A DNA stretch of 64,000 nt, taken from assembly GCF_000016165.1 (NCBI RefSeq), contig NC_009253.1, positions 3,235,484 through 3,299,483 on the forward strand, read 5' to 3'. This DNA comes from Desulforamulus reducens MI-1 (GTDB lineage: Bacteria > Bacillota > Desulfotomaculia > Desulfotomaculales > Desulfotomaculaceae). Position 1 is the stretch's first letter; each line of letters starts with the position of its first letter. The notes beneath the pieces were generated by a model. That model had not been told where the DNA came from. It did no database searches and was given only the letters and a program-made list of their open reading frames with translations. Made by a program: the position numbers and the translations under genes. Below are positions 53,652-63,154 of this stretch, one piece after another.

Positions 53652-53661
53652 CTACCCGAGC
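53652..53661 (+). repeat. end fragment of a REP-like element
   Basis: TACCCGAGCA is the right end of type C elements. It lies one base from the HNH gene stop, as C1 does for the MNT gene. Between 53284 and 53651 I see only the protease leader and no supported gene. Confidence 0.45.
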
Positions 53662-53662
53662 A

Positions 53663-54775
53663 CTATTCCTTCCCAAATTTATGAACAAACCATGGTGTGA
53701 GTTCGTCCATAGTAGCTTCTATAAGTTCATCTACCATCTCCTGGGTTATTAGAACACCTTCTGGATATTTCGCTAACGAGTTTCCTATAGCTCTTTCAAG
53801 CATGCCATTTATATGGTCAGATTCTTGTTTCTTGATAATTAGTGGTATTAGCTTATTGAGTTCCTTAGAAAGTTCTTTATCTGGGCGCTCAAGACCCTCT
53901 ATCATGTGTTTAACCGACATTTTGTTCAAATTAAGTAAGGTTATCGCCTTTACTTCCTGTCTCTTTACTACATCAAAAATATAAGCCTTTTCGAAATCTT
54001 CACCAACATAATTGGGGTTAAGAAGAATGATAAACCGATATGCATTAAAGAATTCTACATATGAATATAATACATTCTCTTGTTCAATAGCCTTAATTAT
54101 AATTGCATGAATAATTTGCCCATCGTCTTTTTGTACCACATCTGGACCAGAATAAAACCAAACGCACCCGCCACCTTGACCATTTTTAATATAGGGAACT
54201 AGATGCCTTATGTTATCGGGGTTTCCCCCATTGAGAATATAGAAGTTCACTGCTGTTTTACAAATGGACCGGAAAGCTTTATCACCACCTATTTGAAACT
54301 GAAAGCTGAATATATTATCTAGATATTCTCTTTTTGGGCAGGCCTTTTTTAACGCTTTATCAATATCTAGCTGAGGATATTTTTTCTTTAACCCCTTCAT
54401 TATATGTCTGGCTTCTTTTATGCTTCGTGCAACAACCTGAATATGTTTTTCTCCGTCTTCTTCTTTTTCTAGAATACTAGGTTTGGACATAACTGGTTGA
54501 CCACCAGGATCCAGTGTCCATTCTTCACCCGACTCTTTATCTTGAACATTAATTGACTGAGGATTACCTCTATCACGTTCAATGTTAAGAAGGTTGGAAA
54601 TAGGATTTAGTTGTTTGGAAAGTTCAGCATCTACATCAGCTCCAAATTCCGAATTACACTCTACACATATCAATTGTGTCGATTTTAACCTACCACCAAT
54701 TGAGTTGAGAAGTATATGTTCATTCGTAATGTTTGTACTATCTATGTCCTTATTGCAAACATAACACTTAGCCAT
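53663..54775 (-). CDS. HNH endonuclease
   Basis: A 370-residue protein with an N-terminal HNH_5-type nuclease module: KCYVCNKDI, NEHILLNSIGGRL (His-His position) and LICVECNSEFG (CxxC ... H ... CxxCN). The rest (about 60-370) is unrecognised, with a helical C-terminal region (VDELIEATMDELTPWFVHKF). GGAGGAAG precedes the ATG. It lies next to the protease pair and may be a DNA-targeting defence gene or a homing-type nuclease. Confidence 0.75.
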   Translation of the reverse strand: MAKCYVCNKDIDSTNITNEHILLNSIGGRLKSTQLICVECNSEFGADVDAELSKQLNPISNLLNIERDRGNPQSINVQDKESGEEWTLDPGGQPVMSKPSILEKEEDGEKHIQVVARSIKEARHIMKGLKKKYPQLDIDKALKKACPKREYLDNIFSFQFQIGGDKAFRSICKTAVNFYILNGGNPDNIRHLVPYIKNGQGGGCVWFYSGPDVVQKDDGQIIHAIIIKAIEQENVLYSYVEFFNAYRFIILLNPNYVGEDFEKAYIFDVVKRQEVKAITLLNLNKMSVKHMIEGLERPDKELSKELNKLIPLIIKKQESDHINGMLERAIGNSLAKYPEGVLITQEMVDELIEATMDELTPWFVHKFGKE

Positions 54776-54828
54776 ATTCTTCTTCCTCCAACAAAAACAT
54801 TTTTCTCAGCTTCCCGCTCGTTATCAGA

Positions 54829-55968
54829 TCACTTCCTCCAAACCATCCTATTAACAATCCCCGTATAACTCTGAATAATCTTGACTACCTTCACGCTTAC
54901 ATTTTCATCCGCATAGTCAGGTGTTGTGACGCCTAGGTCACCATTTTTATACATTGCAACAGCTAGGTCAACTGCCTGCAGTACCTGCTCTGTACTGATA
55001 CTTCCAATGATGAAATTACCTTTATCCATAGATTCCGGCCGCTCGGTGCTGGTTCGCACAGATACAGCCGGGAATTTGAAATAGGATGCTTCTTCCGGTA
55101 TAGTGCCGCTATCTGATACTACACAGAATGCGTTTAACTGCAAATTGTTATAATCCGAGAAACCAAAAGGTTTTAAACTGCGCACATAGGGGTGAAATTT
55201 AAAGCCCCTCTGTTCAATAAACTTGGCGCTGCGGGGATGTGTACTGTATATAATAGGCATATCATAATGCTCAGCCATAGCATTGACCGCGTTCATCAAG
55301 GCCAAGAAGTTCTCCTCAATGTCAATATTTTCCTCACGATGGGCAGAAAGCAAAATATATTTCCCCTTCTCCAAGCCCAAATGCTCAACTACCTTGCTGT
55401 GCTTAATTTTTTGAATATTGGCGGTGAGCACTTCTGCCATAGGGGACCCTGTTACATACGTGCGCTCTTTGGCTACGCCTTCATAGTTCAAATAGCGCCT
55501 GGCGTGTTCGCTGTAGCACAGATTCACGTCCGCGATATGGTCAACAATTCTGCGATTGGTTTCTTCGGGTAGATTCTCATCAAAACAGCGGTTGCCGGCT
55601 TCCATATGAAAGATAGGCACTTTCAGTCTTTTGGCTGATATGGCTGACAGAGCTGAGTTTGTATCGCCCAGGATCAAGAGTGCATCCGGTTTTACTTCTG
55701 AGAGCACCTTATAACTTTTCGCTATAATATTGCCAATGGTTTCACCCAAATCTCCACCGACTGCCTCCAGATAGTAATCAGGCTCCCTTAAACCCAAATC
55801 CTCAAAGAAAATCTGGTTAAGCGTGTAATCCCAATTCTGGCCGGTATGCACCAGAATATGGTCAAAATAAATATCGCATTTTTTGATAACTTCGGACAGC
55901 CGTATTATCTCCGGTCTGGTGCCGAGGATGGTCATTAGTTTTAGTTTTTTTATTGCTGTATCAGCCAC
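54829..55968 (-). CDS. UDP-N-acetylglucosamine 2-epimerase-like (CapG/FnlC)
   Basis: A 379-residue non-hydrolysing 2-epimerase: TILGTRPEIIRLSEVIKKCD, HTGQNWDYTLNQIFFEDLGL, and the C-terminal SDSGTIPEEASYFKFPAVSV, RTSTERPESM. In the CapE-CapF-CapG set it carries out the last step to UDP-N-acetyl-L-fucosamine. GGAGGTG lies 5 bases before GTG 55968, one base after the CapF stop, so the longer open frame is not used. Confidence 0.93.
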   Translation of the reverse strand: MADTAIKKLKLMTILGTRPEIIRLSEVIKKCDIYFDHILVHTGQNWDYTLNQIFFEDLGLREPDYYLEAVGGDLGETIGNIIAKSYKVLSEVKPDALLILGDTNSALSAISAKRLKVPIFHMEAGNRCFDENLPEETNRRIVDHIADVNLCYSEHARRYLNYEGVAKERTYVTGSPMAEVLTANIQKIKHSKVVEHLGLEKGKYILLSAHREENIDIEENFLALMNAVNAMAEHYDMPIIYSTHPRSAKFIEQRGFKFHPYVRSLKPFGFSDYNNLQLNAFCVVSDSGTIPEEASYFKFPAVSVRTSTERPESMDKGNFIIGSISTEQVLQAVDLAVAMYKNGDLGVTTPDYADENVSVKVVKIIQSYTGIVNRMVWRK

Positions 55969-55969
55969 G

Positions 55970-57079
55970 TTACACCTCCAAATAATACGTGTCCGGCTTC
56001 TCCGGGTCAAAGCATTCATTGGCCCACATAATTGTTACCATGTCTGTATCACCAAGGTTTTCAATGTTATGGGTATAGCCGGGGGGTATATCAACGACTT
56101 CCAACTTATCACCACTAACGTAATATTCTATGACTTCACCGGAGCCAACTTTCCGGAAGCGGATGACGCCGGTTCCACTGACCACCAGGAACTTTTCATT
56201 CTTACTGTGGTGCCAGTGGTTGCCCTTTGTAATGCCAGGCTTGGAAATGTTGACGGATACTTGTCCCCTATCCGGGGTCTTGATAAACTCTGTAAAAGAT
56301 CCCCTGTCATCCACGTTCATTTTCAATGGATAGCCGAATTTATCTTTCGGCAGATAGCTTAAATATGTACTATATAATTTCCTGGTAAACTCGTCAGACA
56401 TATTGGGAACAGAACGCTCCTCACGACTTCTTTTGAATGAATAGATTAAATCAACTATTTCACCAAGGGTAATGGTGTGCACCACCGGAACGGCGCAAAA
56501 AACTCCATCCGAGTTTTCTCTACCCAGTAGAGCATTGATTAGTTCCTCTACCACATCATCTATATAGACTAAATGCATAACCACACTGGGGTCATTTACA
56601 GTAATAGGCAAATCACGGGCAATATTGTAACAAAACGTTGCAACTGCACTATTGTAATTAGGCCGGCACCATTTGCCGAACACATTGGGGAAACGATAAA
56701 TGAGCACCCTAGCCCCTGTTTCTTGCCCATAGGCAATCATCAAATCTTCCCCGGCTTTTTTGCTCTTTCCATAGGGATTATCAAGAGCCGCCTGGGTTGA
56801 TGAGGCAATCAGCACGGGGCAGGTGTTGCCGTGTTTTTTCAAGCTATCCAGTAATGTTTTTGTAAAGCCAAAATTCCCATCCATAAATTCCGACTGTTCT
56901 TGGGGACGGTTTACACCAGCCAGGTGAAAGACGAAGTCTACTTCTTGACAATAAGCATCAAGCAGTGCTGGGTCAGTATCTCTGGTATACTCAATGATAT
57001 TGGTATATTTTTGATTATTTAGCTCAGCGATAAGATTTTTTCCAATAAAACCTCTCGCTCCAGTTACAAGTATTTTCAT
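55970..57079 (-). CDS. CapF-like bifunctional UDP-sugar reductase/epimerase
   Basis: A 369-residue two-domain enzyme. The N-terminal SDR (TGARGFIGKNLIAELNNQKY) reduces the 4-keto sugar and the C-terminal cupin (GNHWHHSKNEKFLVVSGTG) epimerises C3, as in CapF/FnlB. It overlaps the CapE end by 4 bases (ATGA). Second step of UDP-FucNAc synthesis. Confidence 0.93.
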   Translation of the reverse strand: MKILVTGARGFIGKNLIAELNNQKYTNIIEYTRDTDPALLDAYCQEVDFVFHLAGVNRPQEQSEFMDGNFGFTKTLLDSLKKHGNTCPVLIASSTQAALDNPYGKSKKAGEDLMIAYGQETGARVLIYRFPNVFGKWCRPNYNSAVATFCYNIARDLPITVNDPSVVMHLVYIDDVVEELINALLGRENSDGVFCAVPVVHTITLGEIVDLIYSFKRSREERSVPNMSDEFTRKLYSTYLSYLPKDKFGYPLKMNVDDRGSFTEFIKTPDRGQVSVNISKPGITKGNHWHHSKNEKFLVVSGTGVIRFRKVGSGEVIEYYVSGDKLEVVDIPPGYTHNIENLGDTDMVTIMWANECFDPEKPDTYYLEV

Positions 57080-58098
57080 GGTTTACTCCAGCTTTCTAAC
57101 TCGTTATTTACATAATCAAGGGACAATAATTTATCTTTAATCTGCTCTATATTAAGCCTATATGTATTATGAGAGTTATACTCTTCTTCTGAAGATAGCT
57201 TCTGGTTTCCTTCTACGAAATATTTATCATAATTAAGATCTCTTTTGTCAGCGGGTACTCTAAAAAATCCACCTAAATCCTGAGCTACTATATATTCCTC
57301 TTTGGTAAGCAGTGTTTCATAAAGCTTTTCTCCGTGGCGAGTACCTATTATTTTAATCTCGTTATTCACGTTAAATAACTCTTTAATTGCTTGAGCTAAG
57401 TCACCAATGGTGGAGGCCGGTGATTTCTGCACTAAAATATCACCTGCTTGGGCATTTTGAAATGCAAAAACTACAAGTTCCACTGCTTCTTCAAGGCTCA
57501 TTAAAAACCTGGTCATACTTGGATCTGTTACCGTTAAAGGTTGTCCACTCTTTACTTGATCAATAAATAGGGGGATTACAGAACCTCTGGATGCCATAAC
57601 GTTTCCGTATCGTGTGCAACAGATAAGGGTTTTAGCCGGGTCTACAGTTTTTGATTTGGCTACTAAGACTTTTTCCATCATGGCTTTTGATATACCCATT
57701 GCATTAATAGGATATGCAGCTTTGTCAGTAGATAAGCAAATTACTTTTTTAACCCCATACTCGATAGCGGCTGTAAGTACGTTGTCGGTTCCTAACACGT
57801 TAGTTTTCACTGCTTCCAATGGGAAAAATTCACAGGATGGCACTTGTTTAAGGGCTGCCGCATGAAAGATATAGTTCACACCATGCATGGCGTTTTTTAC
57901 ACTGGCAATGTCTCTAACATCACCAATGTAAAATTTAATTTTATCGTTTTTATAGAGTTTACGCATATCATCTTGCTTCTTCTCGTCCCGAGAGAAGATG
58001 CGAATCTCAGAGATATCAGTAGTTAAAAATCGGTTTAATACAGCATTACCAAAACTTCCTGTACCACCGGTTATTAATAGTGTACTGTTTTTAAACAT
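57076..58098 (-). CDS. CapE-like UDP-GlcNAc 4,6-dehydratase/5-epimerase
   Basis: A 340-residue SDR that starts UDP-N-acetyl-L-fucosamine synthesis from UDP-GlcNAc. GGTGSFGNAVLNRFL binds the cofactor; SRDEKKQDDMRKLY and STDKAAYPINAMGISKAMME (with the catalytic Lys in ISKAMME and Met instead of Tyr) are the FlaA1/CapE-type inverting dehydratase signature. First gene of the capE-capF-capG unit. Confidence 0.94.
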   Translation of the reverse strand: MFKNSTLLITGGTGSFGNAVLNRFLTTDISEIRIFSRDEKKQDDMRKLYKNDKIKFYIGDVRDIASVKNAMHGVNYIFHAAALKQVPSCEFFPLEAVKTNVLGTDNVLTAAIEYGVKKVICLSTDKAAYPINAMGISKAMMEKVLVAKSKTVDPAKTLICCTRYGNVMASRGSVIPLFIDQVKSGQPLTVTDPSMTRFLMSLEEAVELVVFAFQNAQAGDILVQKSPASTIGDLAQAIKELFNVNNEIKIIGTRHGEKLYETLLTKEEYIVAQDLGGFFRVPADKRDLNYDKYFVEGNQKLSSEEEYNSHNTYRLNIEQIKDKLLSLDYVNNELESWSKP

Positions 58099-58310
58099 TA
58101 TTATTTTCCTTTCAATTAATAAAGTTTTATAACAAAAACATGTTTAAATTTGCTTATCCTAGAGGTAGTTCAGGTTTGTTGATTATCAACTTTTGATTTT
58201 ACTTTTTCTCTTCCTTGACTACAATTAGCTTTTCTCCTGTACCATTAACACCTATTTTGTTCATTTTAAGTCCCTTTTTTTATTTCCGCTCAAAACGACG
58301 TGAAGAATTT

Positions 58311-59380
58311 CTACTTGCTAACCTTATAATATTCAACGAACCAATCAGCAAATTTCTGTAACCCTTCCTCCATACTGGTGCTAGGCTTGAATTCAAAGGC
58401 ATCCTTCAGAGGCTTTACATCCGCATACGTGGCCTTAACATCGCCCAGTTGCATGGGAAGGAATTCCTTCTTGGCAACAACCTCTCTACCTACAGCATTA
58501 CTCAGTGCTTTTTCCAGTGCAGCAATATAATCCATCAATTGCTCAGGTTGATTGTTACCGATATTATAGACTGCGTATTGAATGCCGTTTAGGATACTGT
58601 GTTGATCAACTTTCTTAGCTGGTGGATTACTTAGAATCCTAGCCACAGCTTCCACAATATCATCGATATAAGTAAAGTCTCGATAGCAATCTCCATGGTT
58701 AAACACATTGATGGTCTCGCCATTAAATATCTTCTGAGTGAAATTGAAATACGCCGTATCTGACCTACCCATTGGACCGTAAACAGTAAAGAATCTCAAT
58801 CCTGTAGAAGGGATACCGTATAGTTAACTATAGGTATGGGCCATTAATTCATTGGATTTCTTGGTGGCAGCATACAGTGAAACAGGGTTGTCCACCTTAT
58901 CATCTGTTGAGAATGGAACTTTTGTATTTGCACCATAGACTGAACTGGATGATGCATAAACAAGATGCTCGACACCCTGGTAGCTATCATAGGAATGTCG
59001 GCAAGACTCTAAGATATTATAGAAACCGATGATATTGCTCTTAATATATGAATCGGGATTCTCAATACTGTAACGTACACCGGCCTGAGCAGCCAAATTT
59101 ACTACGAAGTTTGGCTTGTACTCTTCAAAGACCTTAGTAATGACATCTCTGTCTGAGATGTCGCCTTTGATAAATGTGTAACTGTCATAACCTTCCAACT
59201 GTTTCAATCTAGTATACTTTAAATTTATTTTATATCATAGTAGTCATTAATATTATCAATGCCTACAACTTTACAGCCTTTCTCTAACAATTTTTTAGAC
59301 AGATAAAAGCCAATAAAACCTGCACTACCTGTTATTAGGTAATTCTTAGTAGTGTCTAATTCTTTATGTTTTTGCACCAC
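58311..59380 (-). pseudogene. decayed UDP-glucuronate 4-epimerase-like gene
   Basis: A paralogue of the enzyme at 49483-50514. GTG start (59380) with AAGGAG. It reads [20 protein letters not shown] through [10 protein letters not shown] and then hits a stop: five extra bases at about 59224-59235 shift the frame relative to the expected NLKYTRLKQ. The next piece (59207-58824) runs to MAHTYS and a TAA; the paralogue has His there (HTYSHLYKIP), and the same frame continues as LYGIPSTGLRFFTVYG to 58311. Two independent lesions mean it is dead or an assembly error. Confidence 0.9.
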
Positions 59381-59419
59381 AATATTTGTCTCCTTTATAT
59401 CAAGGGTAAATGGTTCGGG

Positions 59420-60508
59420 TTAATCCTCCTTTTCACCAGCAACTTCATCAATTATTCTAGAATACATCTTATCAAAAAAATTGACATAATCTCCCGATAC
59501 AATATTCTTTATCCAATCTGTATTTTTCAAGTACCATTCTATAGTTTCTTTCATACCCTGCTCAAAGGAATAAGTTGGTTTCCATCCCAATTGACTAGTT
59601 ATTTTAGTACTATCAATAGCATATCTTCTATCATGTCCTGGTCGGTCCTTAACATATTTAATCAAGTCCTCGGATTTGCCCAAAGTTTTAATAATTAGTT
59701 TAACTATTTCTATGTTAGCTTTCTCATTGTTTCCACCTACATTATAAACCTCACCGTCTACACCTTTATGTAATACAGCATCAATTGCAGAACAGTGATC
59801 AGATACGTGTAACCAATCCCTAATCTGCATACCATCACCATATACAGGTAGTTCTTTACCTTTTAAACAATTATTTATTATAAGTGGTATTAATTTTTCC
59901 GGGAATTGATATGGACCGTAGTTATTACTACAACGAGTAATATTAATTGGCAAACTATAGGTTTTATGATACGCTCTTACAATCATATCTGCGCTGGCTT
60001 TTGATGCCGAGTATGGGCTATTAGGCATTAACGGCATTGTTTCTACAAACATACCCTCAGCACCTAAGGAGCCATATACCTCATCCGTAGAAACTTGAAT
60101 AAATTTAACTCCATGTTTATATTCTTTACAATATTTATCATTCGGATTAATTTTCCAATATTTTTTAGCAGTATCAAGTAAAACCTGAGTACCTATTACA
60201 TTAGTTGTTAAAAACACTTCCGGTTCTTCAATGCTCCTATCAACATGGGACTCAGCAGCAAAATTAACTACTGAATCTATATATCTACTAAATATATGAT
60301 CTATTATTTCTCTATCTCTAATATCCGCTTTAATAAAAGTATAGTTTGGCTTATTACACACTTCTTTTAAATTCTCCAAATTGCCTGCATACGTCAAGAG
60401 ATCAACATTTATAATTTTGTATTCTGGGTACTTATTTAATATTAGCTTAACAAAATTACTGCCAATAAACCCTGCACCGCCAGTAACAAGAATTTTTTTA
60501 CTAGCCAC
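59420..60508 (-). CDS. rmlB: dTDP-glucose 4,6-dehydratase
   Basis: Second step of dTDP-L-rhamnose synthesis. A 362-residue SDR: TGGAGFIGSNFVKLILNKYP, DLLTYAGNLENL, STDEVYGSLGAEGMF, catalytic Tyr-Lys in PYSASKASADM, and NNYGPYQFPEKLIPL. GTG start lies directly after the rmlD stop with AGAGGTG upstream. Last gene of the rmlACDB run. Confidence 0.97.
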   Translation of the reverse strand: MASKKILVTGGAGFIGSNFVKLILNKYPEYKIINVDLLTYAGNLENLKEVCNKPNYTFIKADIRDREIIDHIFSRYIDSVVNFAAESHVDRSIEEPEVFLTTNVIGTQVLLDTAKKYWKINPNDKYCKEYKHGVKFIQVSTDEVYGSLGAEGMFVETMPLMPNSPYSASKASADMIVRAYHKTYSLPINITRCSNNYGPYQFPEKLIPLIINNCLKGKELPVYGDGMQIRDWLHVSDHCSAIDAVLHKGVDGEVYNVGGNNEKANIEIVKLIIKTLGKSEDLIKYVKDRPGHDRRYAIDSTKITSQLGWKPTYSFEQGMKETIEWYLKNTDWIKNIVSGDYVNFFDKMYSRIIDEVAGEKED

Positions 60509-61360
60509 CTATTTCACCTCTTGCAATTCATTTAAATATCTTTCAACAGCATTCTGCCAAGTTGGTAATAAAGAAAATCCGTTGTCTCTTAACTTTTGCT
60601 TTGACATACGTGAATTCTTAGGACGTATTGCTCGAGTTGGATATTCTTCTGTGGAGATAGAATTTACTTTTACGTCTTTATTTGCTTGTCTATATATTTC
60701 TTTTGCAAATTCTGCCCAACTACAAAAACCTTCATTAGAGGCATGATATATACCATATTTATCAGTTTGAATCATATCAATTAACAATTTAGCTAAATCA
60801 AATGTATAAGTTGGAGAACCTAACTGATCCCCGACAACATTTATTTCTTTGCGCGTTTCTGCCAATCGAAGGATTGTCTTTACAAAATTATTTCCGTTAA
60901 TACCAAAAACCCATGAAACTCGAACGATAAACCACCTTTCCAACAGTTGCTTTACTATTTCTTCACCTTGGTATTTAGTAACCCCATAATATCCAATTGG
61001 CCTTGTTTCATCTGTTTCTTTAAATGGAGAGTCTCCTTCTCCATTAAATACATAGTCTGTGCTAATATACATAAACTTTGCATCAATGTCTTTTGCAGCT
61101 TTAGCTAGGTTCTTTGTTCCTTCAACATTTACATTCCAACACGTACTCTTATCATCTTCTGCCTTATCAACTGCCGTATATGCAGCACAGTGTATAATTG
61201 CATCAGGATTCAATTCTTTAACATAATGGGACACTGTCTCTCCGTTTATAATATTTAAATTTTCTGATCCTAATCCCACCAAGCTTAGGCCTACTTTTAA
61301 ACCACGTTGTACTACATCATAGCCAAGCTGACCGGTATAACCTGTTACTAATATCTTCAT
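60509..61360 (-). CDS. rmlD: dTDP-4-dehydrorhamnose reductase
   Basis: Final NAD(P)H-dependent step to dTDP-L-rhamnose. A 283-residue SDR: MKILVTGYTGQLGYDVV, VDKAEDDKSTCWNVNVEGTK, STDYVFNGEGDSPFKETDE and catalytic Tyr-Lys in YGVTKYQGEE. GGGGAG precedes ATG 61360, 4 bases after the rmlC stop. Confidence 0.96.
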   Translation of the reverse strand: MKILVTGYTGQLGYDVVQRGLKVGLSLVGLGSENLNIINGETVSHYVKELNPDAIIHCAAYTAVDKAEDDKSTCWNVNVEGTKNLAKAAKDIDAKFMYISTDYVFNGEGDSPFKETDETRPIGYYGVTKYQGEEIVKQLLERWFIVRVSWVFGINGNNFVKTILRLAETRKEINVVGDQLGSPTYTFDLAKLLIDMIQTDKYGIYHASNEGFCSWAEFAKEIYRQANKDVKVNSISTEEYPTRAIRPKNSRMSKQKLRDNGFSLLPTWQNAVERYLNELQEVK

Positions 61361-61364
61361 AAGA

Positions 61365-61925
61365 CTACTCCCCATAGCTGAAGTTATTCTCGGCATCCTC
61401 TAGTAATGGTGCCTTTTCATCTTTTGTTGATAATAGAGGCGTAATATCCATAGGCCATTTAATTCCAATAACAGGGTCACTCCATAGGATACTCCGATCC
61501 AATTCTGGGGCATATAGCTCGTCCACTTTATATTGAACCTCCACATCTTCAGTTAAAGTCATGAAACCATGTGCAAATCCCCTTGGGATTAATAATTGCT
61601 TTTTATTTTCCGCCGTCAATTTAATTCCAATCCATTTACCAAAATTCGGACTCCCTTTTCGAATATCTACAGCAATATCAAAAATAGCCCCCCTTATGCA
61701 ACGTACCAATTTTGCCTGGGCCTTAGGATTGAGTTGATAATGTATTCCCCTTAACGTTCCTTTTACTGCAGAAAATGATTGATTATCTTGAACAAACTTA
61801 TAAGTTAACCCTGCTTCTAAGAATTTAGATTCATTATATGTTTCCATAAACCAGCCACGATGATCACCAAATACAGCTGGTTCGACAATAATTACACCAT
61901 CTAAATTAGTATCGGTGAATTTCAT
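61365..61925 (-). CDS. rmlC: dTDP-4-dehydrorhamnose 3,5-epimerase
   Basis: A 186-residue cupin-fold epimerase. Typical parts: FGDHRGWFMETYNESKF, VQDNQSFSAVKGTLRGIHYQ, catalytic region HFAHG-like PRGFAHGFMTLTEDVEVQYK and DPVIGIKWP. It sits between rmlA and rmlD. Confidence 0.96.
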   Translation of the reverse strand: MKFTDTNLDGVIIVEPAVFGDHRGWFMETYNESKFLEAGLTYKFVQDNQSFSAVKGTLRGIHYQLNPKAQAKLVRCIRGAIFDIAVDIRKGSPNFGKWIGIKLTAENKKQLLIPRGFAHGFMTLTEDVEVQYKVDELYAPELDRSILWSDPVIGIKWPMDITPLLSTKDEKAPLLEDAENNFSYGE

Positions 61926-61945
61926 TTCTATTTCACTTCTTTCAA

Positions 61946-62824
61946 TTAATATTGAATTTGCCCATTTGCTACTCTCATTAAATATTGTCCGTATACAGTT
62001 TTGCTAAGTTTTTCACCGCAATCCAATAATTGCTCCCTAGTAATCCAACCATTTATATATGCAATCTCTTCAGGTGCAGCAATCTTTATTCCTTGATGCT
62101 CTTCAATGGTCTTAACAAAATTTGTTGCTTCAACTAAACTTTGATGAGTACCAGTATCCAACCATGTAAAACCGCGCCCCAATAACTCTACTTCTAATTC
62201 ACCTATTTTTAAAAACGCTTCATTTATAGAAGTAATTTCCAGTTCACCGCGTAAAGAAGGCTTAACGGATTTAGCTATATCAACCACCCTATTATCATAA
62301 AAGTACAATCCAGTAATTGCATAATTAGATTTCGGAACCTCTGGTTTTTCCTCAACACTAATAACCTTGCCGTTATTATCGAATTCAACTACACCAAACC
62401 TTTGTGGATCCTGAACATGATAGCCAAATACGGTAGCCCCACTTTCTTTATTCGCTGCACGTTGAAGTATTTTTCGCATACCATTTCCGTAATAGATGTT
62501 ATCTCCTAAAATCATAGCAACAGAGTCTTCACCAATAAACTTTTCTCCAATTAAAAAAGCCTGAGCTAATCCATCCGGGCTCGGCTGAATTTTAAATTCA
62601 AGGTTTATCCCAAACTGAGAGCCATTTCCTAACAATGACTTAAAGCGCGGAGTGTCTTCTGGAGTTGAAATAATTAATATATCTTGAATTCCTGCAAGCA
62701 TCAAAGTGGAGAGGGGATAATAGATCATAGGTTTATCATAAACTGGAAGTAATTGTTTACTTGTTACCATTGTCAATGGATATAGTCGGGTACCGCTACC
62801 ACCAGCTAAAATTATTCCCTTCAT
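61946..62824 (-). CDS. rmlA: glucose-1-phosphate thymidylyltransferase
   Basis: Makes dTDP-glucose, the first step to dTDP-rhamnose. A 292-residue enzyme starting [18 protein letters not shown]; the sugar-phosphate site [18 protein letters not shown] and [11 protein letters not shown] are present. GGAAGGAG lies before ATG 62824. First gene of rmlACDB. Confidence 0.97.
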   Translation of the reverse strand: MKGIILAGGSGTRLYPLTMVTSKQLLPVYDKPMIYYPLSTLMLAGIQDILIISTPEDTPRFKSLLGNGSQFGINLEFKIQPSPDGLAQAFLIGEKFIGEDSVAMILGDNIYYGNGMRKILQRAANKESGATVFGYHVQDPQRFGVVEFDNNGKVISVEEKPEVPKSNYAITGLYFYDNRVVDIAKSVKPSLRGELEITSINEAFLKIGELEVELLGRGFTWLDTGTHQSLVEATNFVKTIEEHQGIKIAAPEEIAYINGWITREQLLDCGEKLSKTVYGQYLMRVANGQIQY

Positions 62825-63154
62825 CAAATCAGTACTCCTTCCCAATTTCCAATAATATTATTACACACATACAACAACTAGTCTTCCTGTTATTATTAAT
62901 TGTTTTACAATAACGAAGAGCAAAGCAAGTCAGTATGTAAGCAATAACTAGCTTGCCGGCAAAACCGTGGCACCTTAATCTTTAAAATACATTTGTATCT
63001 GTAATGACTCTTTACAATAATATAGCTAATTAATTACTAAATATTATTCTAAGCAAATACATGAGAACATAATAGATACTAACCCAAAGAGGCCATTAGA
63101 AATAACTGGATTCATCATCGAGGAAAGGAAACGGCTTGTATAACTTGCATAAGA
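62825..63154. other. intergenic region between rmlA and the glycosyltransferase
   Basis: No reading frame of interest. It is AT-rich; minus-strand promoter-like stretches occur near 62850-62890 but none is convincing. A small GCTTGCCGGCAA palindrome-like string is near 62952-62963. Nothing else is seen. Confidence 0.3.
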
